This document shows positions 18,062 to 27,030 of a stretch of DNA of 64,000 nt, one piece after another. How positions within the stretch are numbered: position 1 is the first letter of the stretch; each line of letters starts with the position of its first letter. The notes beneath the pieces were generated by a model that ran no database searches, was not told the origin of the DNA, and worked only from the letters and a program-made list of their open reading frames with translations. This DNA comes from Methanosarcina sp. UBA293. Lineage in GTDB: Archaea > Halobacteriota > Methanosarcinia > Methanosarcinales > Methanosarcinaceae. The stretch spans positions 24,085-88,084 of the forward strand of contig DALS01000032.1 of the NCBI GenBank assembly GCA_002499445.1. The letters run 5' to 3'. Both the position numbers and the translations under genes were made by a program.

Positions 18062-18466
18062 TTGGAGGTAGCTATCACGCCAAGAATAATTCATTTTGAG
18101 ATACATGCAGGGAATATTGCAAGGGCTAAAAAGTTCTATGAAGCTGTATTTGGCTGGAAAATAGAGAGATGGGAAGGCTCAATAGATTACTGGACCATAA
18201 CTACCGGCAAGCAAGACGAGCTGGAAATTGGTGGTGGTTTGATGAAGAGACAGGGAGGAGAACCCGGAGCAGACACTCCAATAAGCACTTATATTTGCAC
18301 AATAGATGTCCCTAACATCGATGAATATTTGAATAAGATACAGGAGCATGGCGGCAAAGTAACTATGGAAAAGAGCCCCATACGCGGAGTTGGTTGGTAT
18401 GCATATTGCCTCGACACCGAAAAAAACATATTCGGGATAATGCAGCCAGACAGAAACGCCAGATAA
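18062..18466 (+). CDS. VOC (glyoxalase/bleomycin-resistance fold) family protein
   Basis: About 130 residues with a single vicinal-oxygen-chelate domain: IIHFEIHAGNIARAKKFYEAVFGW at the start, GGGLMKRQGG in the middle, then TYICTIDVPNIDEYLNKIQEHGGKV and the final GVGWYAYCLDTEKNIFGIMQ. The metal-ligand His/Glu positions appear as His (HFEIHAGN) and the C-terminal Asp/Glu. Its substrate is unknown. The start is odd. The only canonical in-frame start is TTG 18062, but the GGAGGT ribosome site lies after it (18064-18069), perfectly placed for ATC at 18074, which would give MTPRIIHFEI, the normal beginning of this family. Confidence 0.85.
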   Translation: MEVAITPRIIHFEIHAGNIARAKKFYEAVFGWKIERWEGSIDYWTITTGKQDELEIGGGLMKRQGGEPGADTPISTYICTIDVPNIDEYLNKIQEHGGKVTMEKSPIRGVGWYAYCLDTEKNIFGIMQPDRNAR

Positions 18467-18544
18467 CTTTTATACTTATTTTTCTTACTCGCCAGGTAAG
18501 ATCTAGACTTTCCTTCCATTAAAAAACTATCTCTTTTTGCAATT

Positions 18545-18564
18545 TACACCTTAGGGTAGGTGTA
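18545..18564. terminator. Stem-loop between convergent genes
   Basis: TACACCT (18545-18551) pairs with AGGTGTA (18558-18564) around a six-base loop TAGGGT. It lies between the VOC gene and the convergent transposase fragment. It may be a terminator or an IS-end hairpin. There is no strong T-run. Confidence 0.35.
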
Positions 18565-18614
18565 CCAGCTTGCTAATATTCAGGAAAATGAGCCTGTGCC
18601 TGATCTCTTCAAGA

Positions 18615-19031
18615 TTACTTTCGAGACCTTTGTCTTCTATTTTCCAGAAGGAACCATAATTTTTCACATTCACTGGCAGTTAGCCCTATTTGCTTGATCA
18701 GATATTCCTCCATCTTCGGGTTCCTTTCTGTTTCTCTTATTAGCCGGCTTATCGTGTCTCTATGGTGTCCTGTTATCCGTTCAATACTTCGTATTCCATT
18801 TTTTTCGAGAAAAAGCCGATATATTAGTCTTATTTGGTCTCCGGTAAGATGCTTCCTATAGACAGCAGTACCTATCGTATCCATGAAAAATTTCTTACAA
18901 TGTTTGCAATAATATCTCTGGTGTCCTGTTTTATATTTTCCTCTTTTTATGATAGCTTTCCCTTCCACCCTGTGATAATATTCACATTCTGGATTTGGGC
19001 ACACAGGCTTTTGTAGGTCTCCAACTGTCAT
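18615..19031 (-). CDS. IS1-like transposase N-terminal part (InsA-type zinc ribbon and HTH)
   Basis: 138 residues. It opens with a zinc-ribbon pair, CPNPECEYYHR and YYCKHCKKFF, then a helix-turn-helix (IRSIERITGHHRDTISRLI, about 78-96), as in InsA of IS1 elements. It then stops just after GLTASECEKLWFLLE, where IS1 transposases continue into the DDE catalytic part. No catalytic segment is recognisable in the 100 bases that follow, and I found no terminal repeats. It is therefore most likely the leftover N-terminus of an IS1-family transposase, or an InsA-like protein acting as a DNA-binding repressor. Confidence 0.65.
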   Translation of the reverse strand: MTVGDLQKPVCPNPECEYYHRVEGKAIIKRGKYKTGHQRYYCKHCKKFFMDTIGTAVYRKHLTGDQIRLIYRLFLEKNGIRSIERITGHHRDTISRLIRETERNPKMEEYLIKQIGLTASECEKLWFLLENRRQRSRK

Positions 19032-19253
19032 GATTTAATTTATATGTAGTAACTCTATTAATATATTTCTTTTGCTCGATTATTCCAGATATCTTCTTTA
19101 TATCTTCTTTTATCCATTGTGTAAACACTGTAAATCCAGGATGACCTATATCTAAGTTCTCAAACCTATTCGAGCTTCGGGTTAGTCTGAGTTTTTAAAG
19201 GTTTCATCTTCTATTTCAGCGAATTGGGCAAATTTCAGGGAGCTGAAGCTTAA

Positions 19254-19566
19254 ACAGCTAAGAAAGTCAGAAATGAAGCTCTTGATACAGGTTCACCTAA
19301 TAAACTGATAAAGCTTTTAACCAGCCGATGCAACGGAGAATGGAACTCGCGAAGAATTCAGTAAAGTAATGGAAAAGAAGCATTCCAGCGCAGATTACGT
19401 CAGTGCCGGCAGAGAATATATTGAAGCCGTCCCGTTCATTCACTATGTGGAAAGGATATACAAAGCCGCTTCCGCTCCTGTAGAAGGCCACTATATAGAA
19501 GCAGATAACGAGAGTGGAGAAATGCAGATCCATGCTGAAGAAGAGGAAATGGCTTCTGTTAAATAA
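19254..19566 (+). pseudogene. Decayed DUF6448-like gene fragment
   Basis: Two frames contain consecutive parts of one protein. 19254-19340 reads AKKVRNEALDTGSPNKLIKLL. After a frameshift near 19345, 19351-19566 reads GTREEFSKVMEKKHSSADYVSAGREYIEAVPFIHYVERIY and an acidic tail ending in a proper stop. The pattern (ALxTG-xxxx-KLL, then EExFxKVMEKK, then AGREYIEAxxxFIHYVE) fits the C-terminal half of DUF6448 proteins as I know them. The N-terminal half is missing. The 65-codon piece from ATG 19369 could still be translated. Confidence 0.55.
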
Positions 19567-19704
19567 GCCGGCAAGAAAAACAGAACTAGGTTCCATAAAT
19601 TACTAGTACCTATTTAGGTCGCCATTAAAAACTACCCAAATAGATACATATGACTTAATTTAAGTTTAATGTGACTTCAATTTGATTTCGTTTATCTTTT
19701 TTAT

Positions 19705-21933
19705 TTAATTTCTTGGTTTTACTTTTTTGTACAGGAATAAGCTAATCAGGGAGATGATCCCGTAGATAGTTTCAAACCCAGGTGAGCGTTCGCTCGTTTT
19801 TCTTTCAAGTGCATACTTAACACTTGAGCTATTTATTGCGCCAGCGTTTTTTCCGTTAAGATTGGTAACTTTTGTAACTTTCGATTCAGATTGTGATTCA
19901 GGCTCGGAGTCAAGTTCCAAATCAGTAACTGGAGCTTCTTTACTCTCAGTCTTACCGGTAATTGCAAAGAATGAGAATTCTGGAGTCTGTCCTGTAAAGT
20001 ACAGGAATCTATCGTCTTCTTCTGAAAGGTTTACTGGCAACTGTTCCCATTTCCCAGAGTTATACCTGTTGAGGGCAATAGAAGTTTTATTGATATCGTT
20101 ATCCTCTATCCAATCCTTTTCAACCTTGAAGCATATCACAGGGTTTTCGATGTTCTTTGAGGTTGCAAACCCTGCATTTCCTACCCAAAGATTGAAGTAC
20201 TTATATATCTCATCTGAAAGCGGCTTTGAAACATGTGAGGATTTTGCTTTTAAGACCTCGACTATAGTGGTTGTCTTACCCACACTCTTCTTTGCATCAA
20301 AAGTCACGTAAACAACACAGGTTGCATTATTTCTGAGATCAAACTTTACTTCTCTACCGGCTGTAATGAAGGTCTGTGAAAGTTCTTTGACCTGGACATT
20401 TCTTGCAGGTTCAGGGGAACCTCCGCCTCCGCTTCGGTGACTTTTTCCTCCGCTGCTTCCTCCACTGCTTTCATCGTTATTTCCTCCACTTGAACTACTT
20501 TCCATTACAGTTACTGTAGCCGCTTTTGAAGCAGTGCCGTTTTCATTGGTTGCGGCTAAACTAACAGTGTAAGTCCCTGCTGTAGAGTAAATATACACTG
20601 GGTTCTGATCGGTTGAAGTAGCTCCATCCCCAAAATCCCAGTTCCTTGAAGTTGTGTTTTTCGACAGGTCAGTAAACTGAACCGAAAGAGGAGCATATCC
20701 ACTTGTGACGCTGATGCTGAAGTCTGCAACCGGATAAACTTTTTCTTCTTTCTGCGCTTCCAGCACAATTACCTCTAGAGTTTTTGAAGCAGTGCCGTTT
20801 TCATTGCTTACTGTAAGTTTAGCAGTGTACTTTCCTGGAATTGTATAAGTGTGGACAGGATTTTTATCGGTAGAGTCTATGTTTCCATCACTTTCGAAGT
20901 CCCAGCTCCACGAAACTGCGTTTTCGGATAAGTCAATAAACTGGACAGAATAAGGAGCAGGACCACTTTTGTCATCCATTTTGAAATTTGCTACCGGAAG
21001 TACGGGCTGTTGAGGTTTAGACGCCAAAACAAGAGGCAATTCGTCAGAGTAGATACTATTCGAAAGCCTATATGAGGATTCTGCAATTCCATCTCCATCC
21101 GCATCGATTGCAGTTTCCGAAAAACCTGTGCCATCAGGTTCTGCCCAGAAATTGCCTCCAAGGTAAGGACCACCAATAATGTTTATGCCTTCAGTCTTTG
21201 CAGTATGGTAAGCATTTCCAATTCCGTTTCTAATTTCTGCGTTTACTGTGTTATTAAAATAATTGTTATAAACAAGATTATTATTGCTTTTGGGGCAGAC
21301 GAAAAGGCCGTAAACTCCATTTGAGGATATAGTATTGCCTGAAAGCGTGTTGCCATTGGAAGTACCTATATGGATCCCACGACCTCGATTATCCGAAGCC
21401 GTATTTCCTGAGAGGATATTATCAGTAGCAGTTGAGAATAAGATCCCATAATCTCCGTTATTCGTAACCTTGTTGTTTGAGAGCGTATTACCTTTTGATC
21501 TCAAAAGATAAATTCCATGACCGTTGTTCTGGATTTTGCTGTTCTCAATGATGCAATTATTACATCCTGAGAGATAGATTCCTGTATAGCTTTCTTTTGT
21601 TCCTGTAACCCCAAGCCCACTAATTTTTACATTGTTAGCTTGCAAGGTGATTACATGATTTCTTGAGTTCTTGGCTGTAATTATCGTATCATCAGGATTT
21701 CCAGACTCTGAACTTATTATGAGGTTATCCTTATTTATCTCAATGTTTTCAGTATAGGTTCCTGGTTTTAAGATGATTATATCGCCTGAGGTTGCATTAT
21801 TCACAGCGGTCTGTATCGAGTCCGTTGAATTTACGTAAACATCAGCCGCAGCTCCAATACCCGAGCCTGATGTTAAGAAAAGAAAGGCTGAAAATAAAAC
21901 TATTAACCTGTTCAATTTGATTCCCCAGTACAT
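19705..21933 (-). CDS. PGF-sorted surface protein: NosD-like beta-helix, two PKD domains, PGF-pre-PGF domain
   Basis: 742 residues. Signal peptide 1-28 (hydrophobic core, ending GIGAAADV). Residues 30-275 form a NosD-type beta-helix with repeated GNTxSxN turns. Two PKD domains follow (about 312-390 with WSWDFESDG, and 400-475 with RNWDFGDGA). A Gly/Ser-rich hinge near 478-505 leads into a PGF-pre-PGF domain (about 515-660, with AGREVKFDLRNN, FNLWVGNAGF and FFAITGK). The C-terminus is SPGF, a hydrophobic helix and a basic end (KKVKPRN), the signal read by archaeosortases, so the protein should be cut and lipid-anchored on the outside. It is similar in plan to the protein at 12798, which lacks this anchor. 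It is monocistronic, on the opposite strand. Confidence 0.85.
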   Translation of the reverse strand: MYWGIKLNRLIVLFSAFLFLTSGSGIGAAADVYVNSTDSIQTAVNNATSGDIIILKPGTYTENIEINKDNLIISSESGNPDDTIITAKNSRNHVITLQANNVKISGLGVTGTKESYTGIYLSGCNNCIIENSKIQNNGHGIYLLRSKGNTLSNNKVTNNGDYGILFSTATDNILSGNTASDNRGRGIHIGTSNGNTLSGNTISSNGVYGLFVCPKSNNNLVYNNYFNNTVNAEIRNGIGNAYHTAKTEGINIIGGPYLGGNFWAEPDGTGFSETAIDADGDGIAESSYRLSNSIYSDELPLVLASKPQQPVLPVANFKMDDKSGPAPYSVQFIDLSENAVSWSWDFESDGNIDSTDKNPVHTYTIPGKYTAKLTVSNENGTASKTLEVIVLEAQKEEKVYPVADFSISVTSGYAPLSVQFTDLSKNTTSRNWDFGDGATSTDQNPVYIYSTAGTYTVSLAATNENGTASKAATVTVMESSSSGGNNDESSGGSSGGKSHRSGGGGSPEPARNVQVKELSQTFITAGREVKFDLRNNATCVVYVTFDAKKSVGKTTTIVEVLKAKSSHVSKPLSDEIYKYFNLWVGNAGFATSKNIENPVICFKVEKDWIEDNDINKTSIALNRYNSGKWEQLPVNLSEEDDRFLYFTGQTPEFSFFAITGKTESKEAPVTDLELDSEPESQSESKVTKVTNLNGKNAGAINSSSVKYALERKTSERSPGFETIYGIISLISLFLYKKVKPRN

Positions 21934-22510
21934 TCAAAGTTTGAGTAATACTCTGATTAGTTAACCGGGGATTCATATAAAGTGATATAAGTATATTGGT
22001 ACTAATACATTAAGTCTAAAAAATTAATATCATGTCTGTTTATAAATTAACAAACTTGTTATTAGATTATTTGACTTGAGCAGAGTTTACCAGATCAAGC
22101 TACTCAACAGCTCTTTATCGAGTACTAAAATCTTTCATTATTACTTACACCAAAACTAGAGTTTTGACCAGCACTTATAATTTGTATTTTACTTGAGCAG
22201 ATTCCCAAACTCAAATTGTTTTTATGAATCCCGCGTTTGAATAATTGACCGAATTTATGACATTGAAAATAGGGTCTAACATTCTTACAAATTTGAGAAT
22301 AAAACCAGTTTTGGATAAGCTTAAAATGATTATTCATTTTGATATTCAAAAGGAAATACAGCTCGCCTGAGAATTATCCCTCAGGCGAAACTACATGAAA
22401 AGATAAATTGGTTCTGATAAATTGGTTTTTATGGCTCTTATTATACTACTTGTCTATCACCCCAAACTGTATAAGAATCTTGAACTAAGTTCACTTTGTA
22501 AATTTCGCCG
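21934..22510. other. Promoter and spacer containing a dispersed repeat element
   Basis: 577 bases. Nearest the surface gene is A+T-rich sequence suited to its promoter. The repeat element at 22195-22321 fills the centre. Short frames through here are shadows of the repeat or of the DUF1328 gene. No other gene is seen. Confidence 0.45.
22195..22321. repeat. Dispersed inverted-repeat element, copy A
   Basis: About 127 bp beginning GAGCAGATTCCCAAACTC and ending with the imperfect reverse complement (CCAGTTTTGGATAAGCTT). It aligns along most of its length with copy B at 30970-31098 and with a degenerate copy near 11136. The terminal inverted repeats and size suggest a MITE-like or structured-RNA repeat of Methanosarcina. 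Confidence 0.6.
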
Positions 22511-22666
22511 TCATAAGAAGAACGTGAGAATTGCAAGTATAATAAAGATTATAATGAGCCACTTTGCAATCTCCATCGAGAAACCGGCAACTCCGCGTGC
22601 GCCCAGTACATACGCAATCAATGCCAATATTAGAAAAACTACAGCAAGTCCTATCAAGTCAGGTAT
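22511..22666 (-). CDS. DUF1328-like small membrane protein (possible ATA start)
   Basis: 51 residues. The sequence PDLIGLAVVFLILALIAYV, a GARGVAG turn, then FSMEIAKWLIIIFIILAI is the two-helix hairpin of DUF1328 proteins (about 50-55 residues). It should be an integral membrane peptide of unknown role. A GGGGGAG ribosome site (22671-22679, minus) lies six bases before an ATA codon at 22664-22666, which gives MPDLIGLA. The only canonical alternative, TTG at 22655-22657, is too far from the site, and an in-frame TGA precedes the ATA. A promoter is likely within 22680-22740. Confidence 0.75.
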   Translation of the reverse strand: MPDLIGLAVVFLILALIAYVLGARGVAGFSMEIAKWLIIIFIILAILTFFL

Positions 22667-22941
22667 ATTTCACTCCCCCAGTGATTAGTTAATTATTAAT
22701 CCAACTATTATATTAAAAGTATTTATAATTTGACTGTCAAATTAAGTCACTCTCCAATAAATGGGCATCTTTTTTTAATTGAAAGTAGAATAGATACGTG
22801 AATCCAAAGCCTCATGAGAACAGAGCATTTATCTTATCTTGAAAATCCAAAGGTAGGACTTCATGATTGAGTAGAAAAGTAAAGATAGAGAAGAAAAATG
22901 AAGAAAAAAATAAATTAAAAAAGATTACAGGACAGGAAACT
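22667..22941. other. A+T-rich spacer
   Basis: No gene is seen in about 275 bases. It carries the upstream signals of the DUF1328 gene and the 3' flank of the DUF1015 gene, including an A-rich tract (22875-22920). Confidence 0.4.
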
Positions 22942-24126
22942 TTATGGAATAATCTTTCTGGCTTCGATATAGTATCTCTTCTCATTTTCCTTTCCAAGGG
23001 AAAATGATTTTCTCGGAAGCACACCTTTCTTTTTTATAAGGGAAAAGAATTCGTTCTTTTTTAAGGGAGGAAGAAAGAAACCAATATTATTCTGTTCTTT
23101 TCCAAGTTTTTTTACGACTTCAGGATCATGCTCATATTCAATAGAATAATTATCAATGATCTCATCAAGAGTTTCGACTTCAAGATCGTGCGAGGGATTA
23201 TCAAAAACAAGCACACCGCACCTGTCTTTTGTAATAAACCCTATTGAGTGACCAGTGGCGGAAAGATCAGTATTTGAAGGGCAGACCCCAGTTTCTACAA
23301 TCTGTGCATTGAACTTTCTGAGCAACTCCTCGGGATCAATTCCGCTTACAACCCTGTGAATTGGTTCAAAAGTGAGCCCTGGATCGTGAATATTTACAAG
23401 TTCAACCATTGCATATCTTGCAGGATGATTCGAATTCACAGTCCCTTTAATCTGCTCCCAGAAACTCTTTGCGGCAGCAAGACTGTGATTTCCATCGCCA
23501 ACAAGAAGGGGTCTCAGATTTAGAATCTTATCCGAAATTTCTTTAATTTTCTTTTCGTCATTTATCCTGTACCCAGTAACATGCCCACCCATTTCCATCA
23601 AGTCAAAATCATAAACCTTATTATCTTTACAGATCAACTCATCCGGGTTTCTGGGAACAACAGAGAAATCTGGATCATCATATAATATTAAAACATGCGA
23701 AAATTCCAGATCTGCGTTTTCTCTTATCCTAACTCTTGTGGGAAGCCTTTCTTTAATGGTGCCTTCTGTTGGTTTGATAAATGAGTTGGACCCGTTGAAT
23801 TGGTATTCCTCAAGATCAACTGCAACTACAAGTCCGGTTCTCTCCTTGCCTGAAACCGAGCGCCTTACAAGAATAAAACAGGGGCCATAATCAACAAGAA
23901 TTTTTTTGCAGTCATTTATAGTTTTATGAATCTTATTTACTCTATTTTCATCTAAAGGAAGATATATTTCAGGATAAATAAGATTAAAAGTAGAGGGGAT
24001 ATTTCCAACAAATCCTTCAACTCTTTTCCAGTATCCTAGATCCTGAGTGTGCTGATCACAGGCAATTACTGCCCATTTTTCCCAATTGTCCTTTGGAAGA
24101 AGAATGCGAGGAACATGTAAAACCAT
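22942..24126 (-). CDS. DUF1015 family protein
   Basis: 394 residues, normal for the family. Conserved pieces are VPRILLPKDNWEKWAVIACDQHTQ at the start, VAVDLEEYQF (about 118-127), PTRVRIRENADLEFSHVLILYDD, the hallmark LLVGDGNHSLAAAKSFWEQIK (about 205-225), and the terminal IGFFLPPLKKNEFFSLIKKKGVLPRKS. It is soluble and its molecular role is not established, although members resemble an ATP- or nucleotide-linked enzyme. There is little leader before the ATG, so the message may be nearly leaderless: a TTTATATT box lies about 27 bases upstream. Confidence 0.85.
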   Translation of the reverse strand: MVLHVPRILLPKDNWEKWAVIACDQHTQDLGYWKRVEGFVGNIPSTFNLIYPEIYLPLDENRVNKIHKTINDCKKILVDYGPCFILVRRSVSGKERTGLVVAVDLEEYQFNGSNSFIKPTEGTIKERLPTRVRIRENADLEFSHVLILYDDPDFSVVPRNPDELICKDNKVYDFDLMEMGGHVTGYRINDEKKIKEISDKILNLRPLLVGDGNHSLAAAKSFWEQIKGTVNSNHPARYAMVELVNIHDPGLTFEPIHRVVSGIDPEELLRKFNAQIVETGVCPSNTDLSATGHSIGFITKDRCGVLVFDNPSHDLEVETLDEIIDNYSIEYEHDPEVVKKLGKEQNNIGFFLPPLKKNEFFSLIKKKGVLPRKSFSLGKENEKRYYIEARKIIP

Positions 24127-24204
24127 GGTATGTTAAAAAAAGAGAGAGAATATAAAGATTTCTAAACTCCTTCTCTCAATGTATACGTTTAAAGTAAAAA
24201 AAGC

Positions 24205-25575
24205 TTATTTTACCATATCATATCCGGCATTTTTCCATGCAGATATGCTGCCAAGCAGATTATACACCCTGTTATAACCATGCTTTTTCAAAATTGAGGC
24301 TGCAACACTAGAACGCCGCGAACTGTCACAGTAAACAATTACCTTAGACTCCTTCGGGACATTACCCAATTTTTCTTCAAGCTCGCCAACGTATATATGT
24401 TCAGCTCCTTGAATATGTCCTTTGTCCCATTCTTTTTTCTTCCTAACATCTAAAAGTGTCATTTCCTCGTTTTTCTCCAGTTTATTCTTCAGATTGTGGA
24501 CAGACATAAAACTAAATTCATTTACAGGTAAAGCTTTCATGTACCAGGCTGCAATTCCGCCATTTAAAAAACCCGCTATATTATCATAACCCAGACGAAC
24601 TAAGTACCTTACAGCAGTTTCAAACTGCTCTTTTTCCTCGAGCACGAGAAGTATAGGTTTATCATAGGGAAGCACCCAGCCAGCAAAGGAAGGTATTCCT
24701 CCGAGCCAGATATTGTAGGAGTTTCTTATATGCACTCCTCCAAAAGAATGGGGCATGCGCATGTCCACAACCACTGCCCCTCTTTCCATTTCTGCCTTGA
24801 ATTCGCCGGGTGAAAGCAGCTTTGGGACTGGCAGACCATGCAGCAGGGGAGGACCCTGAAGGTTATATTGCTCCATTTTCTTAAAGTAAGGAGGAAACTC
24901 AAGCTGCTCTTCAAGTTTAAACTTGATAAATTCTGCCTTGTCGGTCTTTTGCAGAACAGGATTCTGGAGGCGCTCAATTCCAAGAGTACTGTAGTCCCGT
25001 TTGGCAATAGCTCCTCCGCAAACCGAGCCTGCACCGTGCGCAGGACATAGTATTACTCCATCTCCCAGAGGAAGGATCTTGTTAAAAATGCTATCATAGA
25101 GGTTTGCTGCCAGCCTTGGAGCTTCCTCTGGACCATAGAGGTCGGTTCTTCCTACATCACCTACGAACAGAGCATCGCCTGTAAAAATCATTACTGGCTC
25201 ATTTCCTGTATCAAGGTCTGTCAGAGTATAGGACATGCTCTCATCGGTATGACCTGGAGTATGTAAAGCATTCAGTCTCATTGAGCCAAAATTGAACTCC
25301 TGACCTTCACTTAAGTAGTTTCCATATTTGAAATCCACACCCTGACCGTGATAGATTTCTGCGTCTGTAAGTTTTTCCAACTCCAGAGAACCAATTACAT
25401 AGTCCTCATTTCTGTGGGTTTCAAAAATATATCTTATATTCATGCCTTCTCTTCTAGCAAGATCAACATAGATCTGACAGTCCCTTCGAGGGTCGACAAC
25501 TATGGCTTCGTCTTCCGAACCAATGAAATAAGAAAGATGAGCCAGACCATCTGACTTAATGCGTTCAAACTTCAA
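24205..25575 (-). CDS. Metallo-beta-lactamase fold protein with two rhodanese domains
   Basis: 456 residues. The MBL domain (1-210) carries ETHRNEDYVIGS in place of the usual HxHxDH, then TPGHTDESM, FTGDALFVGDVGRTDL and PAHGAGSVCGGAI, like bacterial persulfide-dioxygenase-related proteins. Rhodanese domain 1 (about 265-350) has no active-site Cys and is probably structural. Domain 2 (about 365-455) has VIVYCDSSRRSSVAA with the catalytic Cys. It probably handles sulfane sulfur or thiols (persulfide, glutathione-like or CoA). In a methanogen the oxidative version is uncertain, and the altered metal motif leaves open whether it binds one iron, two zincs or none. It is monocistronic, with no ribosome site that decides between starts. 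Confidence 0.85.
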   Translation of the reverse strand: MKFERIKSDGLAHLSYFIGSEDEAIVVDPRRDCQIYVDLARREGMNIRYIFETHRNEDYVIGSLELEKLTDAEIYHGQGVDFKYGNYLSEGQEFNFGSMRLNALHTPGHTDESMSYTLTDLDTGNEPVMIFTGDALFVGDVGRTDLYGPEEAPRLAANLYDSIFNKILPLGDGVILCPAHGAGSVCGGAIAKRDYSTLGIERLQNPVLQKTDKAEFIKFKLEEQLEFPPYFKKMEQYNLQGPPLLHGLPVPKLLSPGEFKAEMERGAVVVDMRMPHSFGGVHIRNSYNIWLGGIPSFAGWVLPYDKPILLVLEEKEQFETAVRYLVRLGYDNIAGFLNGGIAAWYMKALPVNEFSFMSVHNLKNKLEKNEEMTLLDVRKKKEWDKGHIQGAEHIYVGELEEKLGNVPKESKVIVYCDSSRRSSVAASILKKHGYNRVYNLLGSISAWKNAGYDMVK

Positions 25576-25728
25576 ACTAAACCCCCAGCTCTATTTTGTG
25601 CTTTCTGAAATAAGTTTCTTTCTGGTGTAGATTCTTTATTTAAGTATATAACTGGCATATTTCATATTTTTTTTGAAAAATCGAATTTTTCAGCTAGATA
25701 TTAAGAAAGTAAAAGCTTCACGCAAATT

Positions 25729-25800
25729 AAATAGAAATATTATGGAAAAAGGAAATAGAAATATTATGGAAAAAGGAAATAGAAATTCAATATTAAAAGG
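25729..25800. repeat. 24-bp tandem repeat, three units
   Basis: Two identical 24-bp units (25729-25752, 25753-25776) and a third diverged unit (25777-25800). The open frames over the repeat are by-products. Confidence 0.85.
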
Positions 25801-26058
25801 AAGTAAAATTCCAGTATAAAAGAAGAACAGAATTCTAATATCAAAAGCAAGTAAAATTAAGTAATGGTTGTGAGTTATTGAAAAGCATATGCGCAACGCT
25901 CTCTATATTTTATTCAAACATGATGGATATACTTGCTTTTTCGGAATTATTAATAACTCACATATACAACCTAAAATTAAAATGCAAATACAATTGTAAT
26001 GCATGGTCTGTTTTAAGACCTGATAGGTAAAAATGTAACATAGCCCAATAATCTAAGC

Positions 26059-26092
<34 letters not shown>

Positions 26093-26235
26093 GAGCAGTC
26101 TGAAAACGCATTACAGTTAAGTAACCTCAAACCCTGAATCAAATTTGCAAAAATAATTTGAGTACTTCTATAAATCCCCATGAGATTTACAGTATAAACC
26201 TAATTTTATATATTTGTATGTATTATAGTAGAGTA

Positions 26236-26315
26236 GGCATCCGTGAACTTTCCTTTTAAACACCCCCTCGTCTTATCCCTGTTCCTCCTCTCTAAAGACG
26301 GATGCCACTATTTTT
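26236..26315 (+). ncRNA. Candidate small RNA with a 9-bp closing stem and pyrimidine-rich loop
   Basis: GGCATCCGT (26236-26244) pairs perfectly with ACGGATGCC (26298-26306). A second short helix, CTTT/AAAG, sits inside it. The 40-base loop is almost free of G and contains TCCTCCTC, complementary to GGAGG ribosome binding sites. A TATA box (TTTTATATA, 26204-26212) lies 26 bases before the first G, the usual archaeal spacing, and a T-rich stretch (CTATTTTT) follows the stem. Together these give a promoter, start, structured body and end. No ORF is present. I do not identify it with a named RNA. Confidence 0.5.
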
Positions 26316-26642
26316 ATAAAACTCTCTGAGTTCACTGCTGGAAAACCATACTATCAAAATCCTTTTACTCTTTTTCTTCTCTCTCCATTCTTCCTTGTTT
26401 TTCAATTGATTTACATATATCGAATAATCATAAGAAGAGTAATATTGAGGGTAGCTTTAGAGTTTTGGGAAATATAGATTAGTTAGATATATAAAAATAA
26501 ACTATAAGCTTATCCGTTTTTATACTGTTTTACCAATCAAATTTGACAATATTTTAACCTGTAATTCTGATTAATGTTTCTCATTTTATTAAAAGTTTAA
26601 TTAACAATTAAGATATATGTATTAATGTAATGGAGGGAGTAA
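26316..26642. other. Spacer upstream of mscL
   Basis: About 330 bases, very A+T-rich, with no gene. The mscL site GGAGGG lies seven bases before the ATG at 26643. Confidence 0.4.
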
Positions 26643-26948
26643 ATGGGACTTTTAAGTGAATTTAAAGATTTTCTTTACGAATATAAGGTGATTCCACTCG
26701 CAATTGCCTTTATTATGGGTATTGCATCCACAGCTCTCATAAAATCACTTGTGGATAATGTAATCATGCCATTAATTACGCCTTTTATTCCTGGAGGAGC
26801 TTGGAGGACGGCAACCCTTGAACTGGGACCTGTATTTATAGGCTGGGGACCTTTTCTGGCAGAATTAATAAACTTCATTATTATTGCATTTGTGGTCTTC
26901 CTCATAGCAAAAAAGGTTCTCAAAGAGGAAAAAGTAGAGAAAAAGTAA
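26643..26948 (+). CDS. mscL: Large-conductance mechanosensitive channel
   Basis: 101 residues, short but complete. It opens with the amphipathic MGLLSEFKDFLYE helix. TM1 (about 15-40) includes IPLAIAFIMGIASTALIKSLVDNVIMPL, with the small-residue pore face. A short extracellular loop (about 45-65) precedes TM2 (about 66-90, FLAELINFIIIAFVVFLIAKKVL), and the C-terminal helix is cut to a Lys/Glu tail. It should form a homo-oligomeric pore that opens under membrane tension to release osmolytes during hypo-osmotic shock. Strong GGAGGG site. Monocistronic. Confidence 0.9.
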   Translation: MGLLSEFKDFLYEYKVIPLAIAFIMGIASTALIKSLVDNVIMPLITPFIPGGAWRTATLELGPVFIGWGPFLAELINFIIIAFVVFLIAKKVLKEEKVEKK

Positions 26949-26989
26949 GAGTAGATTAATTATGAAAAATAAAACCTGACTTTAAATTT

Positions 26990-27030
26990 AAATAAGCCGG
27001 CTTTTTACTTATCGGCTTTTTACTTATTTT
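26990..27030 (+). terminator. Palindrome and T-runs after mscL
   Basis: AAGCCGGCTT is a perfect palindrome followed by TTTTACTTAT, and the segment CGGCTTTTTACTTAT is repeated in tandem. It sits between mscL and the convergent modC. Confidence 0.4.

Noticed and set aside
22422..22688. 88-codon plus ORF
   Set aside because: Antisense shadow of the DUF1328 gene, which has much better coding and ribosome-site support.
25690..25896. 68-codon minus ORF
   Set aside because: Runs across the 24-bp tandem repeat; low-complexity product.
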